Source of the DNA: Ancylomarina subtilis
GTDB taxonomy: Bacteria; Bacteroidota; Bacteroidia; Bacteroidales; Marinifilaceae
NCBI RefSeq assembly: GCF_004217115.1
Contig: NZ_SHKN01000001.1
Coordinates: 2,607,781-2,671,780, forward strand
Length of the DNA: 64,000 nt
Direction of reading: 5' to 3'
The first letter of the stretch is position 1, and each line of letters begins with the position of its first letter. Under the pieces are notes generated by a model, which saw only the letters and a list, made by a program, of their open reading frames with translations, did not search any database and had not been told where the DNA came from. Shown one piece after another: positions 1 to 8,534 of the stretch. The position numbers were made by a program, and so were the translations under genes.

Positions 1-1083
1 ATTTATTCTGGTATCCAACAAATAATTAAAAACTGATACCATCTGAAAACTTAAAACCAGAGCAATGATAAGCGAGATGAAACTTAAAAGTATTGACTCA
101 GATAAACTTTGTAATAACAAACCTGCTTTTTTGGCACCTATCAATTTCTTGACGGCTATTTCTTTATTTCGAAACGAGGATTGTGCTACCGTTAGGTTCA
201 CATAATTGATAATAGAAAGTACTAAAATCAAGAATACAATACCTGACAAAATTTGAACAAAACGCTTACTCTTATTCTTTGAGTTACTGGAATGGGAAGT
301 ACTAAAATACGAATCAACAATAGGTTCTAATTCAACAGACTTTGCATATTCTTTCTTAAACATCCAATTAACCTCTTTGAATAGTTTTAATATCTCAGGA
401 GTTTTCGATTGAAAATTGGTATTGCCTTTAGTTAACACATACAAACCGTATGAATTACTATTATATGAGTCCAAAAAATCACTCATTCCAAAGGCTTTAC
501 CCAGGCTTGGAAAATTAGCCAGCAAATCAAATTTATTAAAATGAGAATTATCAGGTACATCTTCCATGATACCCGTAATGACAAAATTAATGTCATCATT
601 AATCGTGAAGGTAAGTCCTAATTCCGGAAGTTTTCCAAACAGTTTGTAAGCAAATGATTTCGTCAGAACAACAGTATTTTCTCTATTCAAAGCCGTTTTC
701 TTATCTCCTTCAAGCATTTTGTACGTGAAAATGTTGAGAAAGGATGAATCAGCAAACAATATTTGCGACTTCAACTTCTGAGTTTCGGGTGCACAGGCAT
801 ACATTTCCAAATAACGGGTTCGGGTAAAATTCTCCACCTCTGGAAATTTTTGCATCAGCAAGGGACCCGATGGTGGTGCAAAATCAGATTCATCTCCATG
901 TGTCAAACGAAAAATTCTTTCCTTATTAACATGAAATTGATCAGCTGAATATTCATTTTTGATGTAAATACTCAATAAAAGAATAAACATTAAGGAAATG
1001 GAGAAACCAAAAATAGTAATGCTGCTATAAAGTTTGTTTCTCAAAAGATGTTGAACAAAAGTTTTCAGGTTTTTATATATCAT
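1..1083 (-). CDS. ABC transporter permease, FtsX/MacB type (partial, runs off window start)
   Basis: An open frame starts with ATG at 1083 and stays open to the window edge (361 codons); the C-terminus lies outside. It has the MacB/FtsX layout: an N-terminal membrane segment at about residues 17-36, a long periplasmic MacB-PCD-like domain, then a membrane helix near 280-300 followed by the coupling motif EIAVKKLIGAKK (about 308-319) and another hydrophobic stretch. MacB-type permeases use ATP hydrolysis by a partner ATPase to move substrates or signals across the envelope. The ATPase and the HlyD-like adaptor directly upstream make this the permease of one tripartite exporter. A remnant of a second permease C-terminus lies between it and the ATPase gene. 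The substrate cannot be told. Confidence 0.9.
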   Translation of the reverse strand, partial: MIYKNLKTFVQHLLRNKLYSSITIFGFSISLMFILLLSIYIKNEYSADQFHVNKERIFRLTHGDESDFAPPSGPLLMQKFPEVENFTRTRYLEMYACAPETQKLKSQILFADSSFLNIFTYKMLEGDKKTALNRENTVVLTKSFAYKLFGKLPELGLTFTINDDINFVITGIMEDVPDNSHFNKFDLLANFPSLGKAFGMSDFLDSYNSNSYGLYVLTKGNTNFQSKTPEILKLFKEVNWMFKKEYAKSVELEPIVDSYFSTSHSSNSKNKSKRFVQILSGIVFLILVLSIINYVNLTVAQSSFRNKEIAVKKLIGAKKAGLLLQSLSESILLSFISLIIALVLSFQMVSVFNYLLDTRIN

Positions 1084-1138
1084 GATTTAAACTCTTAGTA
1101 AATGGCTTTTAAAATTCATATTCTACTGATAATATGAG

Positions 1139-1213
1139 CTATTCATATCTCAAACTCTTCACAGGATTCCTCGTTACTACTCAATAGAACTAAGAAAATT
1201 GATATAAGCGCAC
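1139..1213 (-). pseudogene. C-terminal remnant of a lost FtsX-type permease gene
   Basis: On the minus strand, 1180 to 1139 reads VVTRNPVKSLRYE and then TAG. The ending NPVKSLRYE-stop is the usual last block of Bacteroidota MacB/FtsX permeases, yet there is no matching gene body. Just upstream the same frame has stops, while another frame reads a hydrophobic stretch ([11 protein letters not shown]) like the last helix of such permeases, so a frameshift separates the two parts. The fragment abuts the stop of the ATPase gene. The likely history is that the operon had two permease genes and most of the first was deleted, leaving about 75 bp. Confidence 0.55.
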
Positions 1214-1909
1214 TTATAATTGAGAATACTCCTCAACCAAAACCTCTTCGGTGACAACCTTCCCATCAAACAGGTTGATAATTCTATGAGCATATCCCGC
1301 ATCTTTTAAAGAGTGCGTTACCATGATAATGGTTGTGCCTTCACGGTTCAACTCGGTTAATAATTCCATAACTTCCTGACCGTTTTTAGAATCCAAATTA
1401 CCGGTAGGCTCATCTGCCAGAATTAAACCCGGATTGGATACTAATGCACGGGCTATAGCGACACGCTGCTGTTGTCCACCGGATAATTGTTGAGGGTAAT
1501 GCTTAGATCGATGGCTCATATTCATTCTGTCAAGTACCTTGCTTACCATCTCTTTGCGCTTCTTGCTACTAAATCCCTGATAAACCAAAGGCATTTCAAC
1601 ATTTTCGAAAACATTCAGTTCGTCAATCAGATTAAAACTCTGAAATACAAATCCAATATTTCCCTTACGTAAATCGGTTCTCTGACCTTCTTTTAGTCCT
1701 GCAACCTGCTTATCACCAAAAAGATATTGCCCTTCAGATGGATTATCAAGCAAACCTAAAATGTTTAATAATGTTGACTTTCCACAGCCAGAAGGCCCCA
1801 TAATAGCGACAAATTCCCCTCGCTTAATTTTTAAGTTGATATCGTTCAGAGCTAAGGTCTCTATTTCACTTGTTCGAAATACTTTCGTTAATTTTTCAAT
1901 TGTGATCAT
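1214..1909 (-). CDS. ABC transporter ATP-binding protein, MacB/LolD type
   Basis: A 231-residue nucleotide-binding subunit. Walker [10 protein letters not shown] lies at about 38-46, the signature LSGGQ at 142-146, Walker [10 protein letters not shown] near 162-170, and the H-loop His in MVTHS near 199. The set and the length fit the LolD/MacB/FtsE family that powers FtsX-type permeases at the inner membrane. I start at the ATG at 1909 ([11 protein letters not shown]), the family's usual N-terminus, rather than the ATG 30 bases upstream, which would add ten unusual residues. The gene follows the adaptor gene by about 70 bases and precedes the permease remnant and the intact permease, all in one direction, so it belongs to one exporter operon. 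Confidence 0.93.
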   Translation of the reverse strand: MITIEKLTKVFRTSEIETLALNDINLKIKRGEFVAIMGPSGCGKSTLLNILGLLDNPSEGQYLFGDKQVAGLKEGQRTDLRKGNIGFVFQSFNLIDELNVFENVEMPLVYQGFSSKKRKEMVSKVLDRMNMSHRSKHYPQQLSGGQQQRVAIARALVSNPGLILADEPTGNLDSKNGQEVMELLTELNREGTTIIMVTHSLKDAGYAHRIINLFDGKVVTEEVLVEEYSQL

Positions 1910-1982
1910 ATCTTTTAATTTTATTATTTGTTTGTACACTTAATACTTATGAATAAATGGATGTCGAACATCTCTTATAATT

Positions 1983-3239
1983 TTATTTGAACTCGATTCG
2001 ATCGTTATCCCCAAAACTATCATAATTATTTGTAATCACTTTCTCACCCGCTTCGAGCCCATCCAAGACTTCAAAATATTGGGAATTTTGTCTGCCAATT
2101 TTAATGTTTCGCTTTGTAGCGAAATCTCCCGATGGGTCAAGCACAAATACCCATTGGCCTCCGGTACTTTGAAAGAAGCCTCCCCGTGGTAACAAAATGG
2201 CGTCAACGGGTTGTCCCAGTTCAAGTTTGATGTGATAAGTCTGACCTGTTCGAAGTTTCTCTGGTGATTCTCCATCGAAAATAAAATCAACCTTAAATCG
2301 TCCGTCTCTAACTTCAGGATAAACTTTTTTGGTCACCTGATGGTACGATTTGTCGTTACGTGTAAAGGAACCTGACAGACCTCTTCTAACCCTATCGATA
2401 TAATGTTCATCCACTTCAGCTACGATCTTAAAATCGTTTAAAATATGCAACTGACCGATGCGTTGCCCCCGATTGATTGATTGACCAATCTCAACTTCAA
2501 GACTGCCCAACTGTCCATCAGCTGGTGCTTTGATATTCAGATTTTCCAGGCGTTGGCGAACCATTTCTAAGTTCTGTTCCATATTCTTCAAACTGCTGTT
2601 CATTTGTACTTTCTGGTTTTCACGAAAAATGGAATCCTGAACCATACGCTGATATCTCAAATCCCTGTCACGACGGGAGAACTCGTAGTTTTCTTTTGAA
2701 ATCAGATAATCTTCCTTTGATATAAATCCTTTTTCATACAGCTTTAAGTTCTGCTCATAACGGCGCTTTAATCTGATAATATCGGTATCAATACTTAACA
2801 GCTGTTGCAGATTATTAATCTTCTGTTGCTCCATACTGATTAGGGTATTTCGTAACTCATTCGATTGGTAGGCTAATGAAGATTCGGTATTCAGAATTTG
2901 TAGTTTTAAATCATTATTAACCAACTTAACAATGACATCCCCTTTTTTTACCGTTTCCCCTTCGTCTATTAATTTTTCAACGACCTTACCGCCCTCTTCC
3001 AAATCAAGATAAATGGTCGTCTTAGGCTCAACCATACCAATTATCGAAATATAATCTTTAAAACTACCTGAGGTAACTTCCGCAATGTTGAGTTTATCTT
3101 CCTCTGCTCGGAAAGTAGACGTCTGAGCACCAAAAATCATCTTCATGGACAGTCCAAAAACTAAAACAATAACAATGACGATATAAATATGTTTCGCTTT
3201 TAGGCCCTTCTTTTTTTCAATTTTTCTATCCATCGACAT
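1983..3239 (-). CDS. HlyD/MacA-type periplasmic adaptor of an ABC exporter
   Basis: A 418-residue membrane fusion protein. A basic N-terminus is followed by one membrane helix (about residues 18-36), then the first half of a lipoyl/barrel-sandwich domain (DEGETVKKGDVIVKL near 92-106). A long coiled-coil hairpin rich in Q, N, R and E follows (about 118-235), then the second lipoyl half (APADGQLGSLEVEIGQS), beta-barrel and membrane-proximal parts. Such adaptors join an inner-membrane ABC pump to an outer-membrane TolC channel. It is the first gene of the operon and faces away from the sigma-54 regulator gene; the region between carries a sigma-54-like promoter pointing into this gene. Two in-frame ATGs (3239 and 3233) are both possible starts. 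Confidence 0.9.
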   Translation of the reverse strand: MSMDRKIEKKKGLKAKHIYIVIVIVLVFGLSMKMIFGAQTSTFRAEEDKLNIAEVTSGSFKDYISIIGMVEPKTTIYLDLEEGGKVVEKLIDEGETVKKGDVIVKLVNNDLKLQILNTESSLAYQSNELRNTLISMEQQKINNLQQLLSIDTDIIRLKRRYEQNLKLYEKGFISKEDYLISKENYEFSRRDRDLRYQRMVQDSIFRENQKVQMNSSLKNMEQNLEMVRQRLENLNIKAPADGQLGSLEVEIGQSINRGQRIGQLHILNDFKIVAEVDEHYIDRVRRGLSGSFTRNDKSYHQVTKKVYPEVRDGRFKVDFIFDGESPEKLRTGQTYHIKLELGQPVDAILLPRGGFFQSTGGQWVFVLDPSGDFATKRNIKIGRQNSQYFEVLDGLEAGEKVITNNYDSFGDNDRIEFK

Positions 3240-3305
3240 ACAAAATCCTTTTTTTAATTAATCAATTTTAAAATATTATTGATTTACAAATTCAGACTTA
3301 ATTAT

Positions 3306-3321
3306 AACTAAACCTATGCCA
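3306..3321 (-). promoter_or_regulatory. Candidate sigma-54 (-24/-12) promoter for the exporter operon
   Basis: On the minus strand the sequence TGGCATAGGTTTAGTT matches the sigma-54 consensus TGGCAYRNNNNTTGCW except at two bases of the -12 element (TAGT instead of TTGC). It lies about 67 bases before the adaptor start. The divergent gene encodes an NtrC-family activator, and rpoN itself lies at 36566-38020. Confidence 0.5.
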
Positions 3322-3375
3322 TGTTTTATAAATGACATATAACTAGTGTTTTATATATTATAGGTTAATATCAAG

Positions 3376-3401
3376 TGTCAAAATATTTGACAGGGGGTGT
3401 C
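3376..3401. promoter_or_regulatory. Candidate upstream activator sites (TGTCA/TGACA palindromes)
   Basis: TGTCAAA-ATA-TTTGACA at 3376-3392 is a perfect 7-bp inverted repeat. An overlapping second one, GACA-GGGGG-TGTC, spans 3389-3401. Paired half-sites of this kind are typical enhancer sites for NtrC-family dimers. They lie 55-95 bases upstream of the sigma-54-like promoter and about 85 bases before the activator gene, so one site could serve both directions. Confidence 0.5.
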
Positions 3402-3441
3402 TAATTGTTTGAAAAGCTTTCTACTTTAGATAAATATTTTC

Positions 3442-3457
3442 CCAACGTCTTCGTTGG
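3442..3457 (+). other. Small hairpin in the leader of the response regulator gene
   Basis: CCAACG-TCTT-CGTTGG forms a perfect 6-bp stem with a 4-base loop, 27 bases before the start codon at 3484. There is no T-tract, so it is not a terminator. A role in mRNA stability or start access is possible but unproven. Confidence 0.3.
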
Positions 3458-3483
3458 TGATCCGAATTTTATAGCATATCCAA

Positions 3484-4848
3484 ATGAAAGAAGCCAAAAT
3501 TTTAATCGTGGATGACAACAAAAGCATCCTTTCAGCATTAGAATTGTTATTAAGCAATACCTGCAAGAAGGTGAAATGCCTGTCTAACCCCAATGCTTTA
3601 CTATCTGATTTGAAAATGGACAACTACGATGTTGTGCTTTTGGATATGAATTTTAAGGCCGGAATCAATACGGGTAACGAAGGCATCTATTGGTTGAATC
3701 AGATCCTGGAATACAATTCAGGAATTAGTGTGGTGATGATAACCGCATATGGCGATGTGGAATTGGCTGTAAAGGCTGTTCGATCAGGTGCTGTGGATTT
3801 TGTGCTGAAACCCTGGGAAAATGAAAAAATGTTAGCCACTATTGAAATGGCTTGGAAATTAAGTCATTCAAGAAAAGAGGTGAAAAAACTCAGATTAAAA
3901 GAGCATGAACTGATTGCTGAAATTAATCGAAAAAAAAATCACTTAATAGGCTCATCTTCCAAATGGAAAAAGGTGATGCACTTGGTTCAAAAAGTTGCGG
4001 TTACCGATGCAAACATACTCATTACAGGAGAAAATGGAACGGGAAAAGAACTGATAGCCAGAGAAATTCATCGCCTGTCAAATCGTTGCCAGAATGTCAT
4101 GGTAACCGTAGATATGGGTTCCATTGCTGAATCACTTTTCGAAAGTGAATTATTTGGACACAAAAAGGGTGCCTTTACTGATGCGCATGATGATAGAATG
4201 GGGAAAATTGAAACGGCAAATAAGGGAACGCTATTTCTCGATGAGATTGGCAATTTGTCCTTACCCATGCAAGCCAAGTTACTATCAGTACTGCAAAACA
4301 GATCCTTAACCCGACTGGGAGAGAATACCCCCATAGATATTGACGTACGTTTGGTTTGCGCGACCAATTGCAAGCTGCAACAAATGGTTGGGCAAGGTAC
4401 ATTTCGCGAAGATTTACTTTATCGAATAAATACCATCCAGATTGAATTACCGCCTCTGCGCGATCGAAAATCCGACATACCTGAATTGGTCGATTTTTTT
4501 ATAAAACTGTATACCGAAAAATATAATAAGAAAGGCCTAAAAGTTTCGAGTACGGCAATTGAAAAACTGCAAAATTACACTTGGCCCGGTAATGTTAGAG
4601 AATTACAGCATGCCATAGAAAAAGCCGTTATTCTGTGTAACAATTATAAAATTGAACCTGAAGATTTTGCCTTTAAAGCTGATGAATTTTCAAAAGTTGA
4701 AGCCTTTGGAGGGACGCTTGAAGACATGGAAAAACAATTGATTGAGTCCGCAATAGAAAAACAAATGGGTAACCTTAGTGCCGTTTCAACACAATTAGGT
4801 ATATCGCGTCAAACCTTATACAACAAAATCAAAAGATATGGCCTATAG
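3484..4848 (+). CDS. Sigma-54-dependent response regulator (NtrC family)
   Basis: A 454-residue activator in three parts. The receiver domain (about 1-125) has the acidic pair D10/D11 and the phosphorylation site D54 (VVLLDMNF). The AAA+ ATPase domain (about 150-390) has Walker A GENGTGKE at 182-189, Walker B FLDE at 251-254, and the sigma-54 contact loop as GAFTDA (229-234) instead of the classical GAFTGA. The C-terminal Fis-type helix-turn-helix ends in SRQTLYNKIKRYGL. It opens DNA for sigma-54 RNA polymerase when phosphorylated. Its stop overlaps the start of the histidine kinase gene by 11 bases, so the two are translationally coupled partners. The divergent exporter operon is its most likely target. 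Confidence 0.95.
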   Translation: MKEAKILIVDDNKSILSALELLLSNTCKKVKCLSNPNALLSDLKMDNYDVVLLDMNFKAGINTGNEGIYWLNQILEYNSGISVVMITAYGDVELAVKAVRSGAVDFVLKPWENEKMLATIEMAWKLSHSRKEVKKLRLKEHELIAEINRKKNHLIGSSSKWKKVMHLVQKVAVTDANILITGENGTGKELIAREIHRLSNRCQNVMVTVDMGSIAESLFESELFGHKKGAFTDAHDDRMGKIETANKGTLFLDEIGNLSLPMQAKLLSVLQNRSLTRLGENTPIDIDVRLVCATNCKLQQMVGQGTFREDLLYRINTIQIELPPLRDRKSDIPELVDFFIKLYTEKYNKKGLKVSSTAIEKLQNYTWPGNVRELQHAIEKAVILCNNYKIEPEDFAFKADEFSKVEAFGGTLEDMEKQLIESAIEKQMGNLSAVSTQLGISRQTLYNKIKRYGL

Positions 4849-6193
4849 ACACTACAACACCGCCCTAATTTTGAGGCTGGTTAGTTTAATGATAATTGCT
4901 GTATTGATGGGTTACACCTTTTCGAATCAAAGTTATTACAGTTTTGGAATATGCTCGCTTTTGCAAGTGTTTCAAACTTGGGCATTTGTTCGTTTCATGA
5001 ATAAAACCCATAAACAAATGAACTACTTTGTTCAGTCCATAAAAAATAAGGATACCACTTTACACTTCCCTCAAAAGTCAGGTAATGGCATCATTGATGA
5101 ATTAAATCAGAGTTTAAATGAACTGAATCACATTGTTCAAGAGGTTCAAATGCAAAGTAAAATTAAAGAAACTTACTTTGCTGAGATTCTTCAAAATATT
5201 GCCACAGGTGTTGTCGTCGTCAGGCAGGATGGTTTCGTTACCGATGTCAACTCATCCGCACTCGATTTAATTGGTTTAGAAACATTCACGCATATCAAGC
5301 AGCTGAATCGCGTCGATTCGAAATTTGCGCTGGAACTGTCAAATCTTAAAAACCGACAACGAAAAGTTCTGAATTTGGTTTCGAACAAAGAACGTATTCA
5401 GGTAATGAGCAGATGCTCGTTTATACGACTTGAAAATGAAAATGTGAAGCTGATAACCCTTCAAGATATTCGGGGCGAACTGGAACGCAAAGAAATTGAT
5501 GCCTGGGTCAAACTCATTCGTGTTTTAAGTCACGAAATCATGAATTCCTTAGCTCCTGTTACTTCAATTTCCCAATCCTTAAAGAGACTCTGGAAAGAAA
5601 AACTGGAGAAGAAGCCCGTTAATCAGCAAGATACCGATGTAAGCAAAACCCTTGACGGATTATCCGTAATTACCCAAACCAATGAAGCTCTAATTCGATT
5701 CGTTCAATCCTACCGCGTTTTATCAAGAGCTCCTATTCCGGAATTGAAAAACATCAGTACTCACAGTTTTTTTGACCGTTTAAATATTCTATTATCCCCC
5801 ATAAAAGAAAGCTTTGCTGGTCATCTAAAACTTCAAACCCCAAACCAGGATTTCATCTTCACTGCTGATGAACAAATGATGGTTCAAGTGATTATCAATC
5901 TGGTTAAAAATGCCTCAGAAGCTTTTAACGGCCAAACAAATGAGCCTGACTACAATCCGGAAATTGTTGTGAGTGCCAGTAAAAAAGGAAAAATTACAGA
6001 AATAAAAGTCTCTGACAATGGTCTGGGTATTCCCGAAGAAATACAGGATGAAATCTTCATTCCCTTTTTTACCACCAAAGAAAGTGGTTCCGGCATAGGC
6101 TTGAGCTATTCACGACAAATAATCCGCGCACATGGTGGCAGTTTACTCAGTCAGTCAAAGCAAGGTGAAACGGTATTTACGGTGAGGTGGTAA
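4838..6193 (+). CDS. Membrane histidine kinase, partner of the sigma-54 regulator
   Basis: A 451-residue kinase. Two N-terminal membrane helices (about 10-28 and 35-53) enclose almost no periplasmic loop, so the signal is probably sensed in or near the membrane. A short linker and a PAS-like domain (about 112-215) follow. The dimerisation helix has the phospho-acceptor His at 232 in LSHEIMNSLAP, then comes the ATPase domain with N-box NLVKNASEAF, SDNGLGIP and GSGIGLSYSRQI. The NtrB-like arrangement and the 11-base overlap with the upstream regulator gene mark it as that regulator's cognate kinase. An envelope-stress-like signal would fit control of an exporter, but that is inference. Confidence 0.93.
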   Translation: MAYRHYNTALILRLVSLMIIAVLMGYTFSNQSYYSFGICSLLQVFQTWAFVRFMNKTHKQMNYFVQSIKNKDTTLHFPQKSGNGIIDELNQSLNELNHIVQEVQMQSKIKETYFAEILQNIATGVVVVRQDGFVTDVNSSALDLIGLETFTHIKQLNRVDSKFALELSNLKNRQRKVLNLVSNKERIQVMSRCSFIRLENENVKLITLQDIRGELERKEIDAWVKLIRVLSHEIMNSLAPVTSISQSLKRLWKEKLEKKPVNQQDTDVSKTLDGLSVITQTNEALIRFVQSYRVLSRAPIPELKNISTHSFFDRLNILLSPIKESFAGHLKLQTPNQDFIFTADEQMMVQVIINLVKNASEAFNGQTNEPDYNPEIVVSASKKGKITEIKVSDNGLGIPEEIQDEIFIPFFTTKESGSGIGLSYSRQIIRAHGGSLLSQSKQGETVFTVRW

Positions 6194-6221
6194 TACCAGA
6201 AGTTACCGCTTAAAACTGAAT

Positions 6222-6590
6222 TTAGTTCAATGATTTACCAAAAGGCGTAAGTGCAAAACCAGCTAACTTAATGTGCTGAGCTGCAAATGGAATCCCAATG
6301 ATGGTTATCGCAAACAAAATTGCAAACAAAAGATGGGTTACAGCAATCCAAAAACCTCCAAAAATCAACCAAAAGATATTTAAGAAAATACTTAGGCAGC
6401 CCCCTGCGCTCTCGTTAGGGACAACTTTTTGTCCAAATGGAGCCAAACCAAGCACCGATAGTTGAATCGCTTTTAAACCGAAAGGAATACCCACAATGGT
6501 ACAACACAGCAAAACACCTGCAATAATGTATTCAAGAAAAATAAAAATACCTCCAAAAATAATCCATATAATGTTTCCGATAATACTCAT
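6222..6590 (-). CDS. YccF domain membrane protein
   Basis: A 122-residue integral membrane protein made of two tandem copies of the YccF unit. The first copy runs about 5-55 and the second about 66-118. Each has a hydrophobic stretch containing IIFGG or LIFGG, then a turn with TIVGIPF or TIIGIPF, then APFGQ or TPFGKS. The length and two-repeat layout are standard for the family, whose function is not established. It sits tail-to-tail with the histidine kinase gene and about 25 bases after the next minus-strand gene's coding end, so it may share that gene's transcript. Confidence 0.85.
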   Translation of the reverse strand: MSIIGNIIWIIFGGIFIFLEYIIAGVLLCCTIVGIPFGLKAIQLSVLGLAPFGQKVVPNESAGGCLSIFLNIFWLIFGGFWIAVTHLLFAILFAITIIGIPFAAQHIKLAGFALTPFGKSLN

Positions 6591-6614
6591 ATGCTTTAGC
6601 TTAAATATTGTTTA

Positions 6615-7598
6615 TTAAAATGTGTAATTCATTCCCAAATGAAAAACAAAATCAGGTGAATTGTTGATTTTTACATCCTCAGAAAAACCAGCTGTTAAGA
6701 TAAACTTTTTACTCAAAATAAAATCAGATCCCAGAAGAAATTGCAAACCATAACCACTTAACTCCTGCGTTTGAGAATTTTTAAAGATTCGAGAGTGATA
6801 ATCAAATTGCATCTTGGGCGCTAACCATTTATTAGCACGTACCGCCAGGGCCAAGGAACCAAACATGACATGATGCACTTGAATTTCGTCAAGCAACGAT
6901 CCTTTTCCAATATTAAGATAACCTAATGAATAGAAAAAATAGACCGGTCGCTCACCTATGCTCTTGGTTTGTCCTGAAAGTTGAAATGACAAGTCAAAGG
7001 TCCCACTCCCAATCAAATTTTCCTTTTTACCCGTATTAAACTTCAGATTGGTTCTAAAAGCCAGATTATGTCTCTTCGCTCTAATGAGTTGATAAGCCAA
7101 ACGCAAACTCAAATCCCCTACACCAAAACTATCTTCGTATATATTAAAATAGGAGTTCTCATCTTGAATGTATGCGTACCAAATTTCTCCCTGTGGAGTG
7201 CCGGCTCTTGCCCCACCAGATAGACCTAAAAAACTGTGAAAACCATCGATACTCGAATCCATGAAACCACTTGAATGCTTAACAATGGGAATATTCAAGC
7301 CAATCTCAAAATTTTCAGAAAGTCCATATCTAAGGTCTAAATCTAAGCGAAACATTTCTCCATCAAAATAAACAATTTCATTCGGGGTTTGCGCATTCGT
7401 ACTATTGCTTGCCAAATTAATTGTAGAGATCAATTGGAATTTATTTTTAGCCGTTAGTAAACCACTCTCTGCACTGAGTAAACCAAACGAGTGAATGAGT
7501 GGACTTTGATTGTGAGATTCAAAAGGACGTACATCACTTTGAGCGATACCAAAGAGGGTACTTAAACAAAAAACGAAAAGGCAAAACCATCGAGCCAT
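6615..7598 (-). CDS. Predicted outer-membrane beta-barrel protein, DUF3187-like
   Basis: A 327-residue exported protein with a signal peptide (hydrophobic residues about 4-19, likely cut after the FGIAQ region). The mature part begins with PFESHNQSPLIHSFGLLSAE, which resembles the opening of DUF3187 proteins. The rest is a run of alternating polar/hydrophobic strands, such as YRLAYQLIRAKRHNLAFR-like pairs and FILTAGFSEDVKI, and the chain ends in an aromatic residue (HLGMNYTF), as outer-membrane barrels do. The molecular role is unknown. It is followed closely by the yccF-like gene. The barrel is well supported; the family assignment is tentative. Confidence 0.65.
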   Translation of the reverse strand: MARWFCLFVFCLSTLFGIAQSDVRPFESHNQSPLIHSFGLLSAESGLLTAKNKFQLISTINLASNSTNAQTPNEIVYFDGEMFRLDLDLRYGLSENFEIGLNIPIVKHSSGFMDSSIDGFHSFLGLSGGARAGTPQGEIWYAYIQDENSYFNIYEDSFGVGDLSLRLAYQLIRAKRHNLAFRTNLKFNTGKKENLIGSGTFDLSFQLSGQTKSIGERPVYFFYSLGYLNIGKGSLLDEIQVHHVMFGSLALAVRANKWLAPKMQFDYHSRIFKNSQTQELSGYGLQFLLGSDFILSKKFILTAGFSEDVKINNSPDFVFHLGMNYTF

Positions 7599-8246
7599 AA
7601 GTCATTTTAAATTTTTAATAAATGGGCTGACAAGATATGATATTATGCTGTAAACAGATAATAATCAGTTTAAAAAGATGTTAATCAACCAGAATAAATC
7701 CCATGGAATACAAAAAGCCATGAGATTCTAATTTTAGTTAGTCGATAAGTGAGAGATCAATTCTTTATTTTGAAAATACAAAAACATCGAACAAAAAATA
7801 AAATTATGAGATATTTATTCTACTCTGAACATACAACTTTATTTAAGTTTTAAATGAAACACCTAAATACAAGAGAACTAAATGGTATTTATATCAAGAT
7901 TATACTTAACTTTTTTTTAGCAATATTCAGATAATCAATTTACATAAAACAATCCTTCAAAATACTAGAAACACATACAAACTGAAACTTCTTAATCTAA
8001 GTCCTTATTTCAATAAAAATTGAATATGATATCCCCAATCAAGCATTTAAATTCAGAATTTCAACTAAAATCCTATTGGGTTTTAACCATAAAATAAATA
8101 AAAAGATTAAACAACAACCTTACATATAAAAGCATGATGAGTGCATATTTTTCATCCATAAAAGATTGATTTATGTTGATTAATAAAAGAACAATGTATT
8201 TTTTTTATATATTTAGGCTAAGAAAAACAATATTATATCATATAAA
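7599..8246. other. AT-rich intergenic region without recognisable genes
   Basis: About 650 bases with stops in all frames and no convincing ORF, RNA gene or repeat. It must hold the promoters of the outer-membrane protein gene (minus) and of the small gene at 8247 (plus). A TATATTTA at 8208-8215 resembles the Bacteroidota -7 element TAnnTTTG, but no -33 box sits at the right distance. Confidence 0.5.
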
Positions 8247-8534
8247 ATGAACAAAATCACCTTGGTCAATGTTGAATTTTTACGTCCTAAACGTTGCATT
8301 GAAACTTACGAATTGTCGATAATGGAGGAAAAGGAAATTTGCTACATCTACAATTTCGAAGATAAATTTTATCGCTATTTCAAAACACTTCGTTCATTAA
8401 TGAACTATCTAAAAGATAGAATTGAACCCAAAATTAAATTTAAAGTGAAGAGCGAAATGATGGAATTTCTACATTATAAAAATATTGTAGCTATCAGTCA
8501 GACAGAAGACGTTCTGATTGAAGAAGATGTGTAA
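8247..8534 (+). CDS. Small hypothetical protein
   Basis: A 95-residue soluble protein that I do not recognise. It is rich in Lys, Glu, Ile and aromatic residues (for example ICYIYNFEDKFYRYFKTL at about 31-48) and looks like a compact alpha/beta fold without signal peptide or membrane segment. The start is ATG at 8247 after a long AT-rich leader, with no Shine-Dalgarno sequence. Its 3' end overlaps the convergent ROK kinase gene by 37 bases. The alternative is a chance ORF, but the normal amino-acid composition, the ATG start and the promoter-like upstream DNA favour a real gene. Confidence 0.6.
   Translation: MNKITLVNVEFLRPKRCIETYELSIMEEKEICYIYNFEDKFYRYFKTLRSLMNYLKDRIEPKIKFKVKSEMMEFLHYKNIVAISQTEDVLIEEDV

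Noticed and set aside
763-948. 61-codon plus-strand ORF within the permease
   Set aside because: It lies fully inside the well-supported minus-strand permease reading frame.
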